A stretch of 64,000 nt of DNA. Source: Herbiconiux ginsengi. GTDB lineage: Bacteria > Actinomycetota > Actinomycetes > Actinomycetales > Microbacteriaceae. The stretch spans positions 62,001 through 126,000 of the forward strand of contig NZ_FNPZ01000007.1 of assembly GCF_900107435.1 (NCBI RefSeq), given 5' to 3'. Both the position numbers and the translations under genes were made by a program. The notes below the pieces were generated by a model. That model searched no databases, had not been told where the DNA came from, and saw only the letters and a program-made list of their open reading frames with translations. The first letter of the stretch is position 1. Every line of letters starts with the position of its first letter. This document shows, in pieces, positions 8,922 to 17,911 of the stretch.

Positions 8922-10433
8922 GTGACTTTCACCGAACTCAACATCGATCAGGACATGGTCGATGCTCTCGCCTCCAAAGGCATCCTCGAACCGTTCCCCA
9001 TCCAGGAGCAGACCATCCCCCTCGCCCTCGACGGGCAGGACATCATCGGCCAGGCGAAGACCGGCACCGGCAAGACCTTCGGATTCGGTCTGCCCCTCAT
9101 CCAGCGCCTCGGCCTCGACCCGGCTCCCGGCGTCAAGGCCCTCGTGGTCGTGCCCACCCGCGAACTCTGCGTGCAGGTCACCGAAGACCTCGACTTCGCG
9201 GCGCAGAACCGCAGCACCAAGATCGTGTCGATCTACGGCGGAAAGGCCTACGAGGGCCAGATCGAGCAGATCAAGGCCGGCGCCCAGATCGTCGTCGGCA
9301 CGCCGGGCCGCCTCCTCGACCTCGCCGGCCAGCGCCTGCTGAACCTCGGCGCGGTGAGCGAGATGGTGCTCGACGAGGCCGACAAGATGCTCGACCTCGG
9401 CTTCCTCGCCGACATCGAGAAGCTCTTCGCGCAGACTCCCCCCACCCGCCACACCATGCTCTTCTCCGCCACGATGCCCGGCCCGATCGTGGCCCTGGCG
9501 CGCCGCTTCATGAACCGGCCCATCCACATCCGTGCCACCGACCCCGACGAGGGGCTCACGCAGGCCAACATCAAGCACCTGGTCTACCGTGCGCACAACA
9601 TGGACAAAGACGAGGTCATCGCCCGCATCCTGCAGGCCGAGGGTCGCGGCAAGACCGTCGTGTTCACGCGCACCAAGCGCGCCGCCGCGAAACTGGTCGA
9701 AGAGCTCAACGACCGCGGCTTCAACGCCGCCGCCGTGCACGGCGACCTCAACCAGGAGCAGCGCGAGCGCGCCATGGCCGCCTTCAAGGCCGGCAAGAAA
9801 GACATCCTGATCGCCACGGATGTCGCAGCCCGCGGCATCGATGTCGACGACATCACCCACGTGATCAACCACACCATCCCCGACGACGACAAGACCTACC
9901 TGCACCGCGCGGGCCGCACGGGCCGCGCCGGCAAGACCGGCATCGCGGTGACCTTCGTCGACTGGGACGACCTGCACAAGTGGGCGCTCATCAACCGCGC
10001 CCTCGAGTTCGGGCAGCCCGAGCCGGTCGAGACCTACTCGTCGTCGCCGCACCTGTTCACCGACCTCGACATCCCCGAAGGCACCCGCGGGCGCCTCAAG
10101 CCGACCTCGCGCACCGCCGAGTCGGGATCAGGCTCGGGTTCAGGCGACCGCGACCGTGGCGGGCGAGGCAGTTCCCGTGGCGGTTCGTCCGGCGGCAGCG
10201 CCGCCGACAGCCGTCCTCCGCGCAACCGCAGCCGCAGCCGCTCGGGCGGCGCGGCGGGCTCCGACAGCGCCCCGCGCAGCTTCAACGAGACCTTCCCGAC
10301 TGCGACCGGCGACCAGGGCTCGGCCGCGGCCACGGAGTCCACGTCGACCGGTGCCGGCTCCGAGCACCACGACGGCAACAGTGCGCCCCGCCGCCGTTCG
10401 CGCACCCGCCGTCGCGCCCCTCGCGCCGAATAG
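8922..10433 (+). CDS. rhlE: DEAD/DEAH-box ATP-dependent RNA helicase
   Basis: RNA helicase of 503 aa. The Q motif (PFPIQEQTIPLAL), Walker A AKTGTGKT, PTREL, the motif II form DEADKMLDLGF, SAT and the motif VI stretch HRAGRTGRAGKTG are all present. The C-terminus is a Gly/Ser/Arg-rich, basic, low-complexity tail ending RRRSRTRRRAPRAE, typical of RNA-binding extensions. I chose GTG 8922 because the protein then begins MTFTELNIDQDMVDALASKG, the usual N-terminus of Microbacteriaceae homologues. The frame is open further upstream but that part has no helicase similarity. The spacer from the ferritin-like gene is about 210 bases and may hold a long leader. It is syntenic with M. tuberculosis rhlE. 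Confidence 0.9.
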   Translation: MTFTELNIDQDMVDALASKGILEPFPIQEQTIPLALDGQDIIGQAKTGTGKTFGFGLPLIQRLGLDPAPGVKALVVVPTRELCVQVTEDLDFAAQNRSTKIVSIYGGKAYEGQIEQIKAGAQIVVGTPGRLLDLAGQRLLNLGAVSEMVLDEADKMLDLGFLADIEKLFAQTPPTRHTMLFSATMPGPIVALARRFMNRPIHIRATDPDEGLTQANIKHLVYRAHNMDKDEVIARILQAEGRGKTVVFTRTKRAAAKLVEELNDRGFNAAAVHGDLNQEQRERAMAAFKAGKKDILIATDVAARGIDVDDITHVINHTIPDDDKTYLHRAGRTGRAGKTGIAVTFVDWDDLHKWALINRALEFGQPEPVETYSSSPHLFTDLDIPEGTRGRLKPTSRTAESGSGSGSGDRDRGGRGSSRGGSSGGSAADSRPPRNRSRSRSGGAAGSDSAPRSFNETFPTATGDQGSAAATESTSTGAGSEHHDGNSAPRRRSRTRRRAPRAE

Positions 10434-10447
10434 GGGTGCTGGTGCCG

Positions 10448-10523
10448 TCGACAAGGGCCGACAGCGCGCAGTCCCGACCCGCTTGAATGGGGACGGGACA
10501 CGAACGCAGCAGGCCCTTGTCGA
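10448..10523. terminator. Nested palindrome after rhlE
   Basis: A perfect 12-bp inverted repeat (TCGACAAGGGCC at 10448-10459 and its complement at 10512-10523) encloses a second hairpin with GTCCCG/CGGGAC arms at 10471-10476 and 10494-10499. A further GTGAG/CTCAC hairpin follows at about 10532-10555. No clear T-tract is visible. It lies in the 177-base spacer between convergent genes, so a bidirectional terminator is the simplest reading. Confidence 0.5.
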
Positions 10524-10610
10524 TGACCCAAGGTGAGCGCGAGGCCGCAAAGCGACCTCACGCGAACATGACGCCCGAGGAAGCCGCGCGAAGCACGGCG
10601 CCCGAGGCAG

Positions 10611-11483
10611 CTAGCCAGCGTAGACGGGTGTGATGCCGGTTGCGCGGGCGATCAGGGCGTCGACCACTTCGGGGGCCGTGGTGTTCTCACCGAGACGGTT
10701 GGGCTTGCCCTCGCCGTGGTAGTCGCTCGATCCCGTGAGCGCCAGGCCGTACTTGGCCGCGAGTGCACGCAATCGCACCCTGCCTTCCGGGGTGTTCTCG
10801 CGGTGATCGATCTCCAGGCCGAACAAGCCCGCGTCGGCGTAGCTGCGCATCCGTCCTTCCAAGGCGACATCGGTGCGGCTGCGGGTGGCCGGATGTGCCA
10901 TCACCGGCACTCCCCCGGCCGCCACCACGAGTTCGATCGCGGCAAGCGGATCGGGCGCGTAGTGCGGCTGGTAGTAGCCGGCGCGCCAGTGCAGGATGCC
11001 CTCGAAGGCCTCGCTGCGCGTGCCGACGAGGCCGCGCGCCACGAGGGCGTCGGCGATGTGCGGGCGTCCGACGGTGGAGCCCGGATCGGTCTGGGCGACC
11101 ACGTCGTCCCACTCGAGGTCGTAGTCGCGGCCGATCCGCGCCACCATCTCCTCGGCCCGATGCAGACGGGCCTCCCGGATGCGCGCGGTCTCCGCGACCA
11201 GCTTCGCGTTGTTCGGGTCGAAGAGATAGGCGAGCATGTGCACGCTCGACCATTCGACGCGCGTGCTGAGCTCCATGCCCGGGATGAGCGTGATGCCGTT
11301 GCCGACGGCCGCGGTGGATGCCTCGGCCCAGCCGGCCGTGGAATCATGGTCGGTCAGGGCGACGGTTCCGAGCCCGGCCTCGGCGGCCGCACGCACGAGC
11401 TGCGCAGGCGACTCCGTGCCGTCGGAGACCCTGCTGTGGGTGTGCAGATCGATCGGCCCCCGGAACAGCCGATCGGAAGACAT
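10611..11483 (-). CDS. PHP-domain phosphoesterase
   Basis: PHP-family metal-dependent phosphoesterase of 290 aa, of the TrpH/YciV type (3',5'-nucleoside bisphosphate phosphatase or 5'-3' exoribonuclease). The N-terminal metal motif is DLHTHSRVSDG, followed by TDHDS, GMELS, VPVMAHPA and GLTGSSDYHGEGKPN-like C-terminal ligands (actual text LALTGSSDYHG). ATG 11483 gives MSSDRLFRGPIDLHTHS, the usual family N-terminus; the open frame further upstream is antisense to the next gene. It is divergent from the aminopeptidase gene with an 84-base spacer. The substrate cannot be fixed from sequence alone. Confidence 0.85.
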   Translation of the reverse strand: MSSDRLFRGPIDLHTHSRVSDGTESPAQLVRAAAEAGLGTVALTDHDSTAGWAEASTAAVGNGITLIPGMELSTRVEWSSVHMLAYLFDPNNAKLVAETARIREARLHRAEEMVARIGRDYDLEWDDVVAQTDPGSTVGRPHIADALVARGLVGTRSEAFEGILHWRAGYYQPHYAPDPLAAIELVVAAGGVPVMAHPATRSRTDVALEGRMRSYADAGLFGLEIDHRENTPEGRVRLRALAAKYGLALTGSSDYHGEGKPNRLGENTTAPEVVDALIARATGITPVYAG

Positions 11484-11567
11484 TCCACAATCGTAGCCAG
11501 TCGGCGACTCGTCCACAGACCGCGGCCGTCCGGCGAAGCTCGGAGGATCGAGTGGGAGAATGGATGC

Positions 11568-13079
11568 ATGGCAGAGACGACCGAGACCAGCACCACCGCC
11601 GAGCAGAACACGGCCGCGCACAGCACCGCCGGCCACCAGGCGACCGAGGCGCCGACGCCTCGCGCCACGAGCAACCGCTCCACCACGCCGGCGTCGGAGG
11701 TGTTCCGCGAGTACATCGGCAGCCGCTGGGCCGAGCGCGCCGATGTGCTGCCGCCCGCCCGTGCGCAGGCGCCGTTCGCGGCCGAGCGCCGGCGCCGGCT
11801 CTCCGGAGCCTTCCCCGGCAAGCGGCTGATCGTTCCGTCGGGCGCCGCGAAGCAACGGTCGAACGACACCGACTATCCCTATCGCGCCCACTCCGCCTTC
11901 TCCTACCTCACCGGCTGGGGCTCCGACTCAGAACCCGGCGCCTTCCTGGTCGGCGAACCGACGGCCGAGGGGCACGAATACACGCTCTACTTCCGCGAGC
12001 GGGCCGGGCGCGACTCCGACGAGTTCTACGCCAACCCCGAGATCGGGGAGTTCTGGATCGGCCCGCGCCCCTCGCTGGCCCAGGTGGCGAGCGACCTGGC
12101 GCTGGCCACGCGCGGGATCGCGGCGTTCGAGACCGTCGAGTTCGACGCGTCGACGCTGGTCGTCCGCGAAGCGGCCGGGGATCTTCCGGCAGGAGCGGGC
12201 GACGAGGGTGACGCCGGATTCCACCAGTTCCTCTCCGAGATGCGGCTCGTCAAAGACGCCTACGAGATCGAGCAGATGCGCCTGGCCGTGGATGCGACGG
12301 CTCGCGGGTTCGACGACGTGATCGCCGATTTCCCGCGCAGCTCGCAGCATGAGCGCGGCGAGCGCCTCGTCGAGGGAGTGTTCAACACCCGGGCGCGCCT
12401 CGACGGCAACACCGTCGGTTACGACACCATCGCGGCCTCGGGCCCGCACGCCTGCATCCTGCACTGGACACGGAACGACGGCCCGGTCGTGCCCGGAGAC
12501 CTCATCCTGATGGATGCGGGCATCGAGCTCGACAGCTATTACACGGCCGACATCACCCGCACCATCCCCGTCTCGGGGCGCTACACCGAGGTGCAGCGGA
12601 AGATCTACGAGGCGGTGCGCGAGGCGGCCGATGCGGCGTTCGCGATCGTGCGTCCGGGCATCCGATTCCGTGAGATCCATCAGACGGCCATGGCCGTGAT
12701 CGCGCGACGCACTGCGGAATGGGGGCTCCTGCCGGTCACCGCCGAGGAGGCGCTCGAAGCCGACAACCAGCAGCACCGCCGCTACATGGTGCACGGCACC
12801 AGCCATCACCTGGGCATCGACGTGCACGATTGTGCGAAGGCACGGCGTGAGCTGTACCTCGACGGCATCCTCGAGCCGGGCATGGTGTTCACGATCGAGC
12901 CGGGGCTCTATTTCCAGCCCGACGACCTGACGGTTCCGGAGGAGATGCGCGGCATCGGCGTGCGCATCGAAGACGACATCCTGGTGACGGCCGACGGCGC
13001 GGAGAACCTCTCGATCGCGATCCCGCGCACGGCCGACGACGTGGAGGCCTGGTTCGCCCGCCTGAACCCGGAGGGGTGA
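11568..13079 (+). CDS. pepP: Xaa-Pro aminopeptidase (aminopeptidase P family, M24B)
   Basis: Cytoplasmic metallopeptidase of 503 aa that removes N-terminal residues preceding proline. The creatinase-like N-domain is followed by the pita-bread domain. Its five metal ligands are visible as MDAGIELDSYYTADITR (two Asp), the His of HGTSHHLGIDVHD, the Glu of FTIEPGLYF and the Glu of GVRIEDDILV. ATG 11568 is the only suitable start; the first 45 residues are Thr/Ala-rich and likely disordered. GGAGGATCGAG upstream contains a ribosome site. It is monocistronic by spacing. Confidence 0.9.
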   Translation: MAETTETSTTAEQNTAAHSTAGHQATEAPTPRATSNRSTTPASEVFREYIGSRWAERADVLPPARAQAPFAAERRRRLSGAFPGKRLIVPSGAAKQRSNDTDYPYRAHSAFSYLTGWGSDSEPGAFLVGEPTAEGHEYTLYFRERAGRDSDEFYANPEIGEFWIGPRPSLAQVASDLALATRGIAAFETVEFDASTLVVREAAGDLPAGAGDEGDAGFHQFLSEMRLVKDAYEIEQMRLAVDATARGFDDVIADFPRSSQHERGERLVEGVFNTRARLDGNTVGYDTIAASGPHACILHWTRNDGPVVPGDLILMDAGIELDSYYTADITRTIPVSGRYTEVQRKIYEAVREAADAAFAIVRPGIRFREIHQTAMAVIARRTAEWGLLPVTAEEALEADNQQHRRYMVHGTSHHLGIDVHDCAKARRELYLDGILEPGMVFTIEPGLYFQPDDLTVPEEMRGIGVRIEDDILVTADGAENLSIAIPRTADDVEAWFARLNPEG

Positions 13080-13154
13080 GCAGCCCGGGCACCCGGAGAG
13101 CCGAGCCGAGGCCCCACGCCGGGCACGTGCGGCCGAGGGGCGCGTGAGCGCGGG

Positions 13155-13652
13155 TTACGGAGCCGCGGGAGCGTCGAGCAGGTTGCGGGCGCGGTTGGCG
13201 AACTCCGCGCCGACGAGCACCGAATACGACGTCGCGATCACCTGCATCACCGAGGTGAAATCGCGGCGACGGCGCCCGATGCTGTAGACCGCGATGTTGA
13301 AGAACAGTCCGAACCCCGCACCGATCAACGCGGCGGCACCGATGAACAACGGGGTCGTGCCGGTGGGCGAGAGCAGCACCAGCAGCAACCCGAAGAACAA
13401 TCCCACCCAGAGGCCCGACAGCGCGCCGGCGAGCGCCGACCGGCCGTAACTCAGCTTGCCGGTCACCCGTTCGACACTCTTCAGGTCGCTGCCGACGATC
13501 GAGACCTCGCGGAGCGGGAACTCGGCGTGCGCGAGGCGGTCGACCGCCGCCTGTGCCTCCTGGTAGCTGTCGAAGGTCGCCACCACCTCCCCGCGCGGCA
13601 GCACGGGCTCACGCGGCATCCCGCGGCGGGTGAAGGGTGGTCGATCGGTCAC
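13155..13652 (-). CDS. General stress protein, YflT/17M-like membrane protein
   Basis: Protein of 165 aa with an N-terminal cytoplasmic alpha/beta domain of the YflT (heat-induced stress protein) type, VVATFDSYQEAQAAVDRLAH, then two hydrophobic segments (about residues 73-95 and 100-122) rich in Gly and Ala, and a charged RRRRDFTS segment. Proteins of this kind are widespread in actinobacteria as general stress proteins of unknown biochemistry. It is transcribed divergently from the MgtE-like gene across a 127-base spacer that probably holds both promoters. Confidence 0.75.
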   Translation of the reverse strand: MTDRPPFTRRGMPREPVLPRGEVVATFDSYQEAQAAVDRLAHAEFPLREVSIVGSDLKSVERVTGKLSYGRSALAGALSGLWVGLFFGLLLVLLSPTGTTPLFIGAAALIGAGFGLFFNIAVYSIGRRRRDFTSVMQVIATSYSVLVGAEFANRARNLLDAPAAP

Positions 13653-13779
13653 GCGCTCATTCTTCCACGGGCATATCCATGCCGGGTGGGAAGGCGGTCG
13701 GCACCGGGATGCGGCGACGCGGCCGGCGCGCGCCGCGCACGCCCCGGAAGCACACGGTTCGAAGGTCTAAGTTAGACAT

Positions 13780-15120
13780 GTGAGTGCCACCAGAGTCTTC
13801 GTCGCCCGTTTGGCGGGGTGCACCGTTTTCGACCCCGCGGGCGACCGGCTCGGCAAGGTGCGCGACGTTCTCGTGGTCTACCGCAAGAGCGACCCCCCAC
13901 GCGTCGTGGGTCTGATCGTCGAGATCCCGGGCCGGCGCCGCGTGTTCGTGTCGATCGGGCGCGTCACCAGCATCTCGAGCGGTCAGATCATCACCACCGG
14001 TCTCATCAACGTGCGCCGCTTCGAGCAGCGCGGTGGTGAGGTGCGGGTGATCGCCGAGTTGCTCGGCCGCACCGTGGTGTTCACCGACGGCTCCGGCCAG
14101 GCCACGATCGAAGACGTGGCCATCGAGGAGTTCGGCCCGGGCGAGTGGGCGGTGGCCCAGCTCTTCGTGCGCCGTCCGAAGACGAGCTCCTCCCCCTTCG
14201 CCAAGGGTGCGACCGTGTTCGCCAACTGGAGCGACGTGCGCGAGAAGACCGCGGTCGGCCAGGCGCAGTCGGCCGAGCAGCTCATCGCCACCTACAGCGA
14301 CCTGAAGCCCGCCGACCTCGCGAACACCCTTCTCGACCTCCCCCAGGCCCGCATGCTCGAGGTGGCCGAAGAACTGCCCGACGACCGTCTCGCCGACGTA
14401 CTCGAGGAGATGCCGGAGAGCGAGCAGGTGGAGATCCTCTCCCAGCTCGACGACGACCGGGCCGCCGACGTGCTCGATCAGATGCAGCCGGATGACGCGG
14501 CCGACCTCATCGCTCAGCTCTCCGAGGAGCGCGGCGAGCACCTTCTCGAGCTCATGCAGCCCGAAGAGGCCGACGACGTGCGCATGCTGCTCGCCTACGC
14601 CCCCGACACCGCCGGCGGGCTCATGACCACCGAGCCCATCATCGTCTCCGCCGACGCCACGGTGGCGGAGGGTCTCGCGCTCATCCGCCGGCATGAGCTC
14701 GCTCCGGCCCTCGGCGCCGCGATCTGCGTCACCCTGCCGCCCTACGAGCCGCCGACCGGGCGCTTCCTCGGCATGGTCCACTTCCAGCGGATGCTCCGCT
14801 ACCCGCCGCACGAGCGCCTCGGCACCATCCTCGACCAAGGCCTGGAGCCGGTCACCGCCGACACCAGCGCCGCCGTGGTGTCGCGCATCCTCGCGAGCTA
14901 CAACCTCGTCTCCGTGCCGGTTGTCGACGACAACCACCGACTGGTCGGGGTGGTGACCATTGACGATGTCCTCGACTACCTCTTGCCTGACGACTGGCGA
15001 AGTAACGACAGCGATGACGACGCTCCCGACCGGGTGCCGAATCGCACGCCGACGCGAGCGCAGAGCGGAGCGCCGCGACTGATGAACCGCGGAAGGAGGA
15101 CCACCAATGGCACGTCGTAA
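13780..15120 (+). CDS. Soluble MgtE-like protein: PRC-barrel, MgtE N-domain and CBS pair, no membrane domain
   Basis: Protein of 446 aa. Residues 1-90 resemble a PRC-barrel segment (DRLGKVRDVLVV). About 180-290 match the MgtE N-terminal superhelical repeat with the acidic pattern LPDDRLADVLEEMPESEQVE. About 290-410 form a tandem CBS pair ending VPVVDDNHRLVGVVTIDDVLDYLLP. The membrane domain of true MgtE Mg2+ channels is absent, so it may sense Mg2+ or a nucleotide but cannot itself be a channel. It starts at GTG 13780 and overlaps the DUF1003 gene by 14 bases. With DUF1003 and Mrp it forms a conserved actinobacterial cluster (Rv1232c-Rv1231c-Rv1229c). Confidence 0.8.
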   Translation: MSATRVFVARLAGCTVFDPAGDRLGKVRDVLVVYRKSDPPRVVGLIVEIPGRRRVFVSIGRVTSISSGQIITTGLINVRRFEQRGGEVRVIAELLGRTVVFTDGSGQATIEDVAIEEFGPGEWAVAQLFVRRPKTSSSPFAKGATVFANWSDVREKTAVGQAQSAEQLIATYSDLKPADLANTLLDLPQARMLEVAEELPDDRLADVLEEMPESEQVEILSQLDDDRAADVLDQMQPDDAADLIAQLSEERGEHLLELMQPEEADDVRMLLAYAPDTAGGLMTTEPIIVSADATVAEGLALIRRHELAPALGAAICVTLPPYEPPTGRFLGMVHFQRMLRYPPHERLGTILDQGLEPVTADTSAAVVSRILASYNLVSVPVVDDNHRLVGVVTIDDVLDYLLPDDWRSNDSDDDAPDRVPNRTPTRAQSGAPRLMNRGRRTTNGTS

Positions 15121-15694
15121 CACCAAGCAGGACAACTCCCTGGATGCCCCGAAAGGGCGCCGCAGCAGCGTGCTCCCCCGCCGTCGTTCGGTCGCCGCCC
15201 CCAATCGCGATCGTTTCGGCCGCCTCACCGAGGCCATCGCGCGCGGGATGGGCACACCGTGGTTCCTCTTCGGCCTGAGCCTGTTCGTCGTCGTCTGGAT
15301 GCTGTTCAACACCCTCGGCCCCGAGGCGTGGCGTTTCGACTCCGCGGCCATCGGGTTCACGGCGCTGACCCTCATCCTCTCGCTCCAGGCCTCGTATGCC
15401 GCTCCGCTCATCCTGCTCGCCCAGAACCGGCAGGACGACCGCGACCGCGTGCAATTCGAGCAAGACAGGCAGCGCGCCGAGCGCAACCTCGCCGACACCG
15501 AGTACCTCGCCCGCGAGGTGGTGGCGCTCCGGCTCGCGCTGCAAGACATGGCGAGCAAGGAGTTCATCCGCGCCGAGCTGCGGTCACTTCTCGAAGAACT
15601 CGATCGCGACCGGCCGGCCACCGGGCCCACCGGTGCCGTCGGTTCGGCCGCAGCGTCCAGCCCTCCCGGCGCCTCCCGCACGACGAGCGACTGA
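15107..15694 (+). CDS. DUF1003 membrane protein
   Basis: Protein of 195 aa with two transmembrane segments: GTPWFLFGLSLFVVVWMLF (residues about 48-66) and a second near 80-105 that carries the family signature LILSLQASYAAPLILLAQNR. A basic N-terminus and a long charged helix, probably a coiled coil (residues 105-165), lie on the cytoplasmic side. The gene is tightly linked to the MgtE-like gene, with a GGAAGGAGG ribosome site inside the upstream coding region. Function is unknown; the pairing with a CBS/MgtE protein suggests ion homeostasis. Confidence 0.82.
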   Translation: MARRNTKQDNSLDAPKGRRSSVLPRRRSVAAPNRDRFGRLTEAIARGMGTPWFLFGLSLFVVVWMLFNTLGPEAWRFDSAAIGFTALTLILSLQASYAAPLILLAQNRQDDRDRVQFEQDRQRAERNLADTEYLAREVVALRLALQDMASKEFIRAELRSLLEELDRDRPATGPTGAVGSAAASSPPGASRTTSD

Positions 15695-15696
15695 TC

Positions 15697-16863
15697 GTGT
15701 CCGCAGCAGACGGCGCTCTCGCGGAGGCCGTGCGCGGTGCCCTGGCACGGGTGATCGATCCGGAGATCCGCAAACCCATCACCGAGCTCGACATGGTCGG
15801 GTCGGTCGACGTGAGCGAGAGCGGCCACGCGACGATCGGCGTGAAGCTGACGATCGCCGGATGCCCGGCCGCCGACACCATCGAACGCGACGTGCGCGAG
15901 GCTGCCGCGGCGGTTCCCGGCATCGCGGGTGTGCTCGTCGACGTCTCCGTCATGTCCAAGGAGGAGCGCGCCGCCCTCACCCTGAAGCTCCGGGGCCCCG
16001 GCCAGCGGGTCATGCCCTTCGGGCCTGGCTCGCTCACCCGCGTCTACGCCGTCACCAGCGGCAAAGGCGGCGTGGGCAAGTCGACGCTCACGGCGAACCT
16101 CGCCGTCGCGTTGGCCGAGCGCGGACTCTCGGTGGGTCTCATCGACGCCGACGTCTACGGGTTCTCGATCCCGGGCATCCTGGGCCTGGTCGACGACGCG
16201 GGAGTGGCGGCCCGCCCCACCCGGGTCGACGACATGATCCTCCCGCCCGTGGCCTTCGGGGTGAAGGTGATCTCGATCGGCATGTTCATCGATCCCGATC
16301 AGGCCTCTTCCACCGGTGGCGCGGTCGCCTGGCGTGGACCCATGCTGCACCGCACGATCAACCAGTTCCTCACCGACGTCTACTTCGGCGACCTCGACGT
16401 GCTGCTGCTCGACCTCCCGCCCGGCACCGGCGACATCGCGATCTCGATCGGTCAGCTGCTGCCGAACGCCGAGGTCATCGTGCTGACCACCCCCCAGGCT
16501 GCGGCGGCCGACGTCGCCGAGCGCTCCGGGTTGGTCGCGATGCAGACCGGGCAGCACGTCTACGGCGTCATCGAGAACATGGCCGGGTTCGCGGCCCCCG
16601 ACGGCAGCATCCTCGACATCTTCGGCGCGGGCGGAGGATCGGATGTCGCCTCCCGGCTGAGCGCCCGACAGGGCTCGGAGGTGCCGCTGCTCGCCTCGGT
16701 GCCGATCAGCCTGGGGCTGCGCACCGGCGGCGACCAGGGCTCACCGGTCGTGCTGGCCGACCCGGCCGATCCCGCCAGTGTCGCCATCCGTGCCGTCGCC
16801 GACCGGATGGCCCGGCGCGGACGCGATCTGGCGGGCCGCAAACTCGGTCTCTCGCCGGTATGA
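15697..16863 (+). CDS. mrp: Mrp/NBP35-type P-loop ATPase, Fe-S cluster carrier family
   Basis: Protein of 388 aa. The N-terminal MIP18/DUF59-like domain (about residues 5-85) includes the cysteine of TIAGCPAADTIERDV. The P-loop domain has SGKGGVGKST (deviant Walker A) at about 120-130 and LPPGTGD further on. Canonical Mrp/ApbC has a CxxC after VIENM; here the text is VIENMAGFAAPDGS and both cysteines are missing, which I recall for other actinobacterial Mrp proteins. Cluster binding through that motif is therefore unlikely. GTG 15697 starts three bases after the DUF1003 stop, so the two genes are coupled. Confidence 0.88.
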   Translation: MSAADGALAEAVRGALARVIDPEIRKPITELDMVGSVDVSESGHATIGVKLTIAGCPAADTIERDVREAAAAVPGIAGVLVDVSVMSKEERAALTLKLRGPGQRVMPFGPGSLTRVYAVTSGKGGVGKSTLTANLAVALAERGLSVGLIDADVYGFSIPGILGLVDDAGVAARPTRVDDMILPPVAFGVKVISIGMFIDPDQASSTGGAVAWRGPMLHRTINQFLTDVYFGDLDVLLLDLPPGTGDIAISIGQLLPNAEVIVLTTPQAAAADVAERSGLVAMQTGQHVYGVIENMAGFAAPDGSILDIFGAGGGSDVASRLSARQGSEVPLLASVPISLGLRTGGDQGSPVVLADPADPASVAIRAVADRMARRGRDLAGRKLGLSPV

Positions 16864-17813
16864 CCCTGCGGCGTCGTCGGCGTGGCGTCGTGCTGGCCGG
16901 CGGTCTGGTGGCGACCTCGCTCGCGCTCAGCGGATGCACGGGGCCGGGCGGTGCGGATGCCTCGCCGTCGGCGCGCCCCACCCCCACAGCCGCCACGACC
17001 CCGGCACCAGCCACCGTCGTCGACGGCCTCGGGCTCTCGATCCTGCAGAACCGGCCCGACTACGCCACCCGAGTGCTGCAGGTCTCGGTCACGAACGAGG
17101 CCGGTGACCCGATCACGGTGGTGGGCGCGCGATTCGAATCGGCGCAGTTCGCCGAGCCCGCGGCGTGGACGAAGGCCGCCTCGTCCGCGGTGCCCGCGGG
17201 TCTCACCCGTCACCTGCCCGTGCAGCTGCCCGCGGCGGTCTGCCCGACCCCGGACGCGACCACGCCGAGCCTCACGATCACCGTGGCCGACGCATCCGGA
17301 ACCACCCGAGAAGTGACGGGCCCACCCGCCGACCCGTTCGGCGTGCTCCCCCGGATCGCCGCCGAGGACTGCCTCGACGAAGCGGTGGCCGGGATCGCAG
17401 CGCTGACCCTGGATGACACTCTCGAGGTCACCGGTGCCGGCGGCGACTCGGTGGCGCACCTGACCCTGCGCGTCGACCCTTCGGGCGGAACGGGTGAACT
17501 GCTGCTCGATGAGGCGCGCTTCACCATCCTGCTCGCCCCCGCCGACGGCACGACCTGGCCGCTGGACGCAACGGTGCCGGGTGGCGGCGCGGTGCGGGAG
17601 TTCACACTCGACGCCGTACCGGCCCGCTGCGATCCGCACTCGATCGCGGAGGACAAGCGCGGCACCTTCCTGCCCGTGGTGCTCGAGGTGACCGACGGCC
17701 CGTCAGGCACGGTCCCGGTGCCGTCGAGCGACACCTTGCGGCTCGCTCTCTACGACTTCATCGCGGCCCACTGCGGTTTTGCGGCGACGCCCGCGCCCGC
17801 GCCCGCAGGCTGA
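16860..17813 (+). CDS. Lipoprotein of unknown function
   Basis: Protein of 317 aa with an arginine-rich N-region (RRRRR), a hydrophobic stretch and the lipobox LALSGC, giving a predicted lipidated Cys at residue 26, so it should be anchored outside the membrane. A Ser/Pro/Thr/Ala linker follows, then two beta-rich segments each with a single Cys before an Asp/Pro-rich run. No named domain is recognised. Its ATG overlaps the mrp stop (ATGA), so it belongs to the same operon and its translation probably depends on mrp. Confidence 0.72.
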   Translation: MTLRRRRRGVVLAGGLVATSLALSGCTGPGGADASPSARPTPTAATTPAPATVVDGLGLSILQNRPDYATRVLQVSVTNEAGDPITVVGARFESAQFAEPAAWTKAASSAVPAGLTRHLPVQLPAAVCPTPDATTPSLTITVADASGTTREVTGPPADPFGVLPRIAAEDCLDEAVAGIAALTLDDTLEVTGAGGDSVAHLTLRVDPSGGTGELLLDEARFTILLAPADGTTWPLDATVPGGGAVREFTLDAVPARCDPHSIAEDKRGTFLPVVLEVTDGPSGTVPVPSSDTLRLALYDFIAAHCGFAATPAPAPAG

Positions 17814-17911
17814 CGCAGCACCCTCGGGCACAGACCGCACCCCAGAACTGCACCGGCGCACAACGACTTCTTCGACGTCAGCGCTTCTGGCGGTACCCGG
17901 GGTTACGCGAG

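Noticed and set aside
13657-16557. Open frame of 966 codons on the minus strand
   Set aside because: It lies antisense to four recognised genes, is rich in Arg, His and Gly, and has no family similarity. It is a by-product of high GC.
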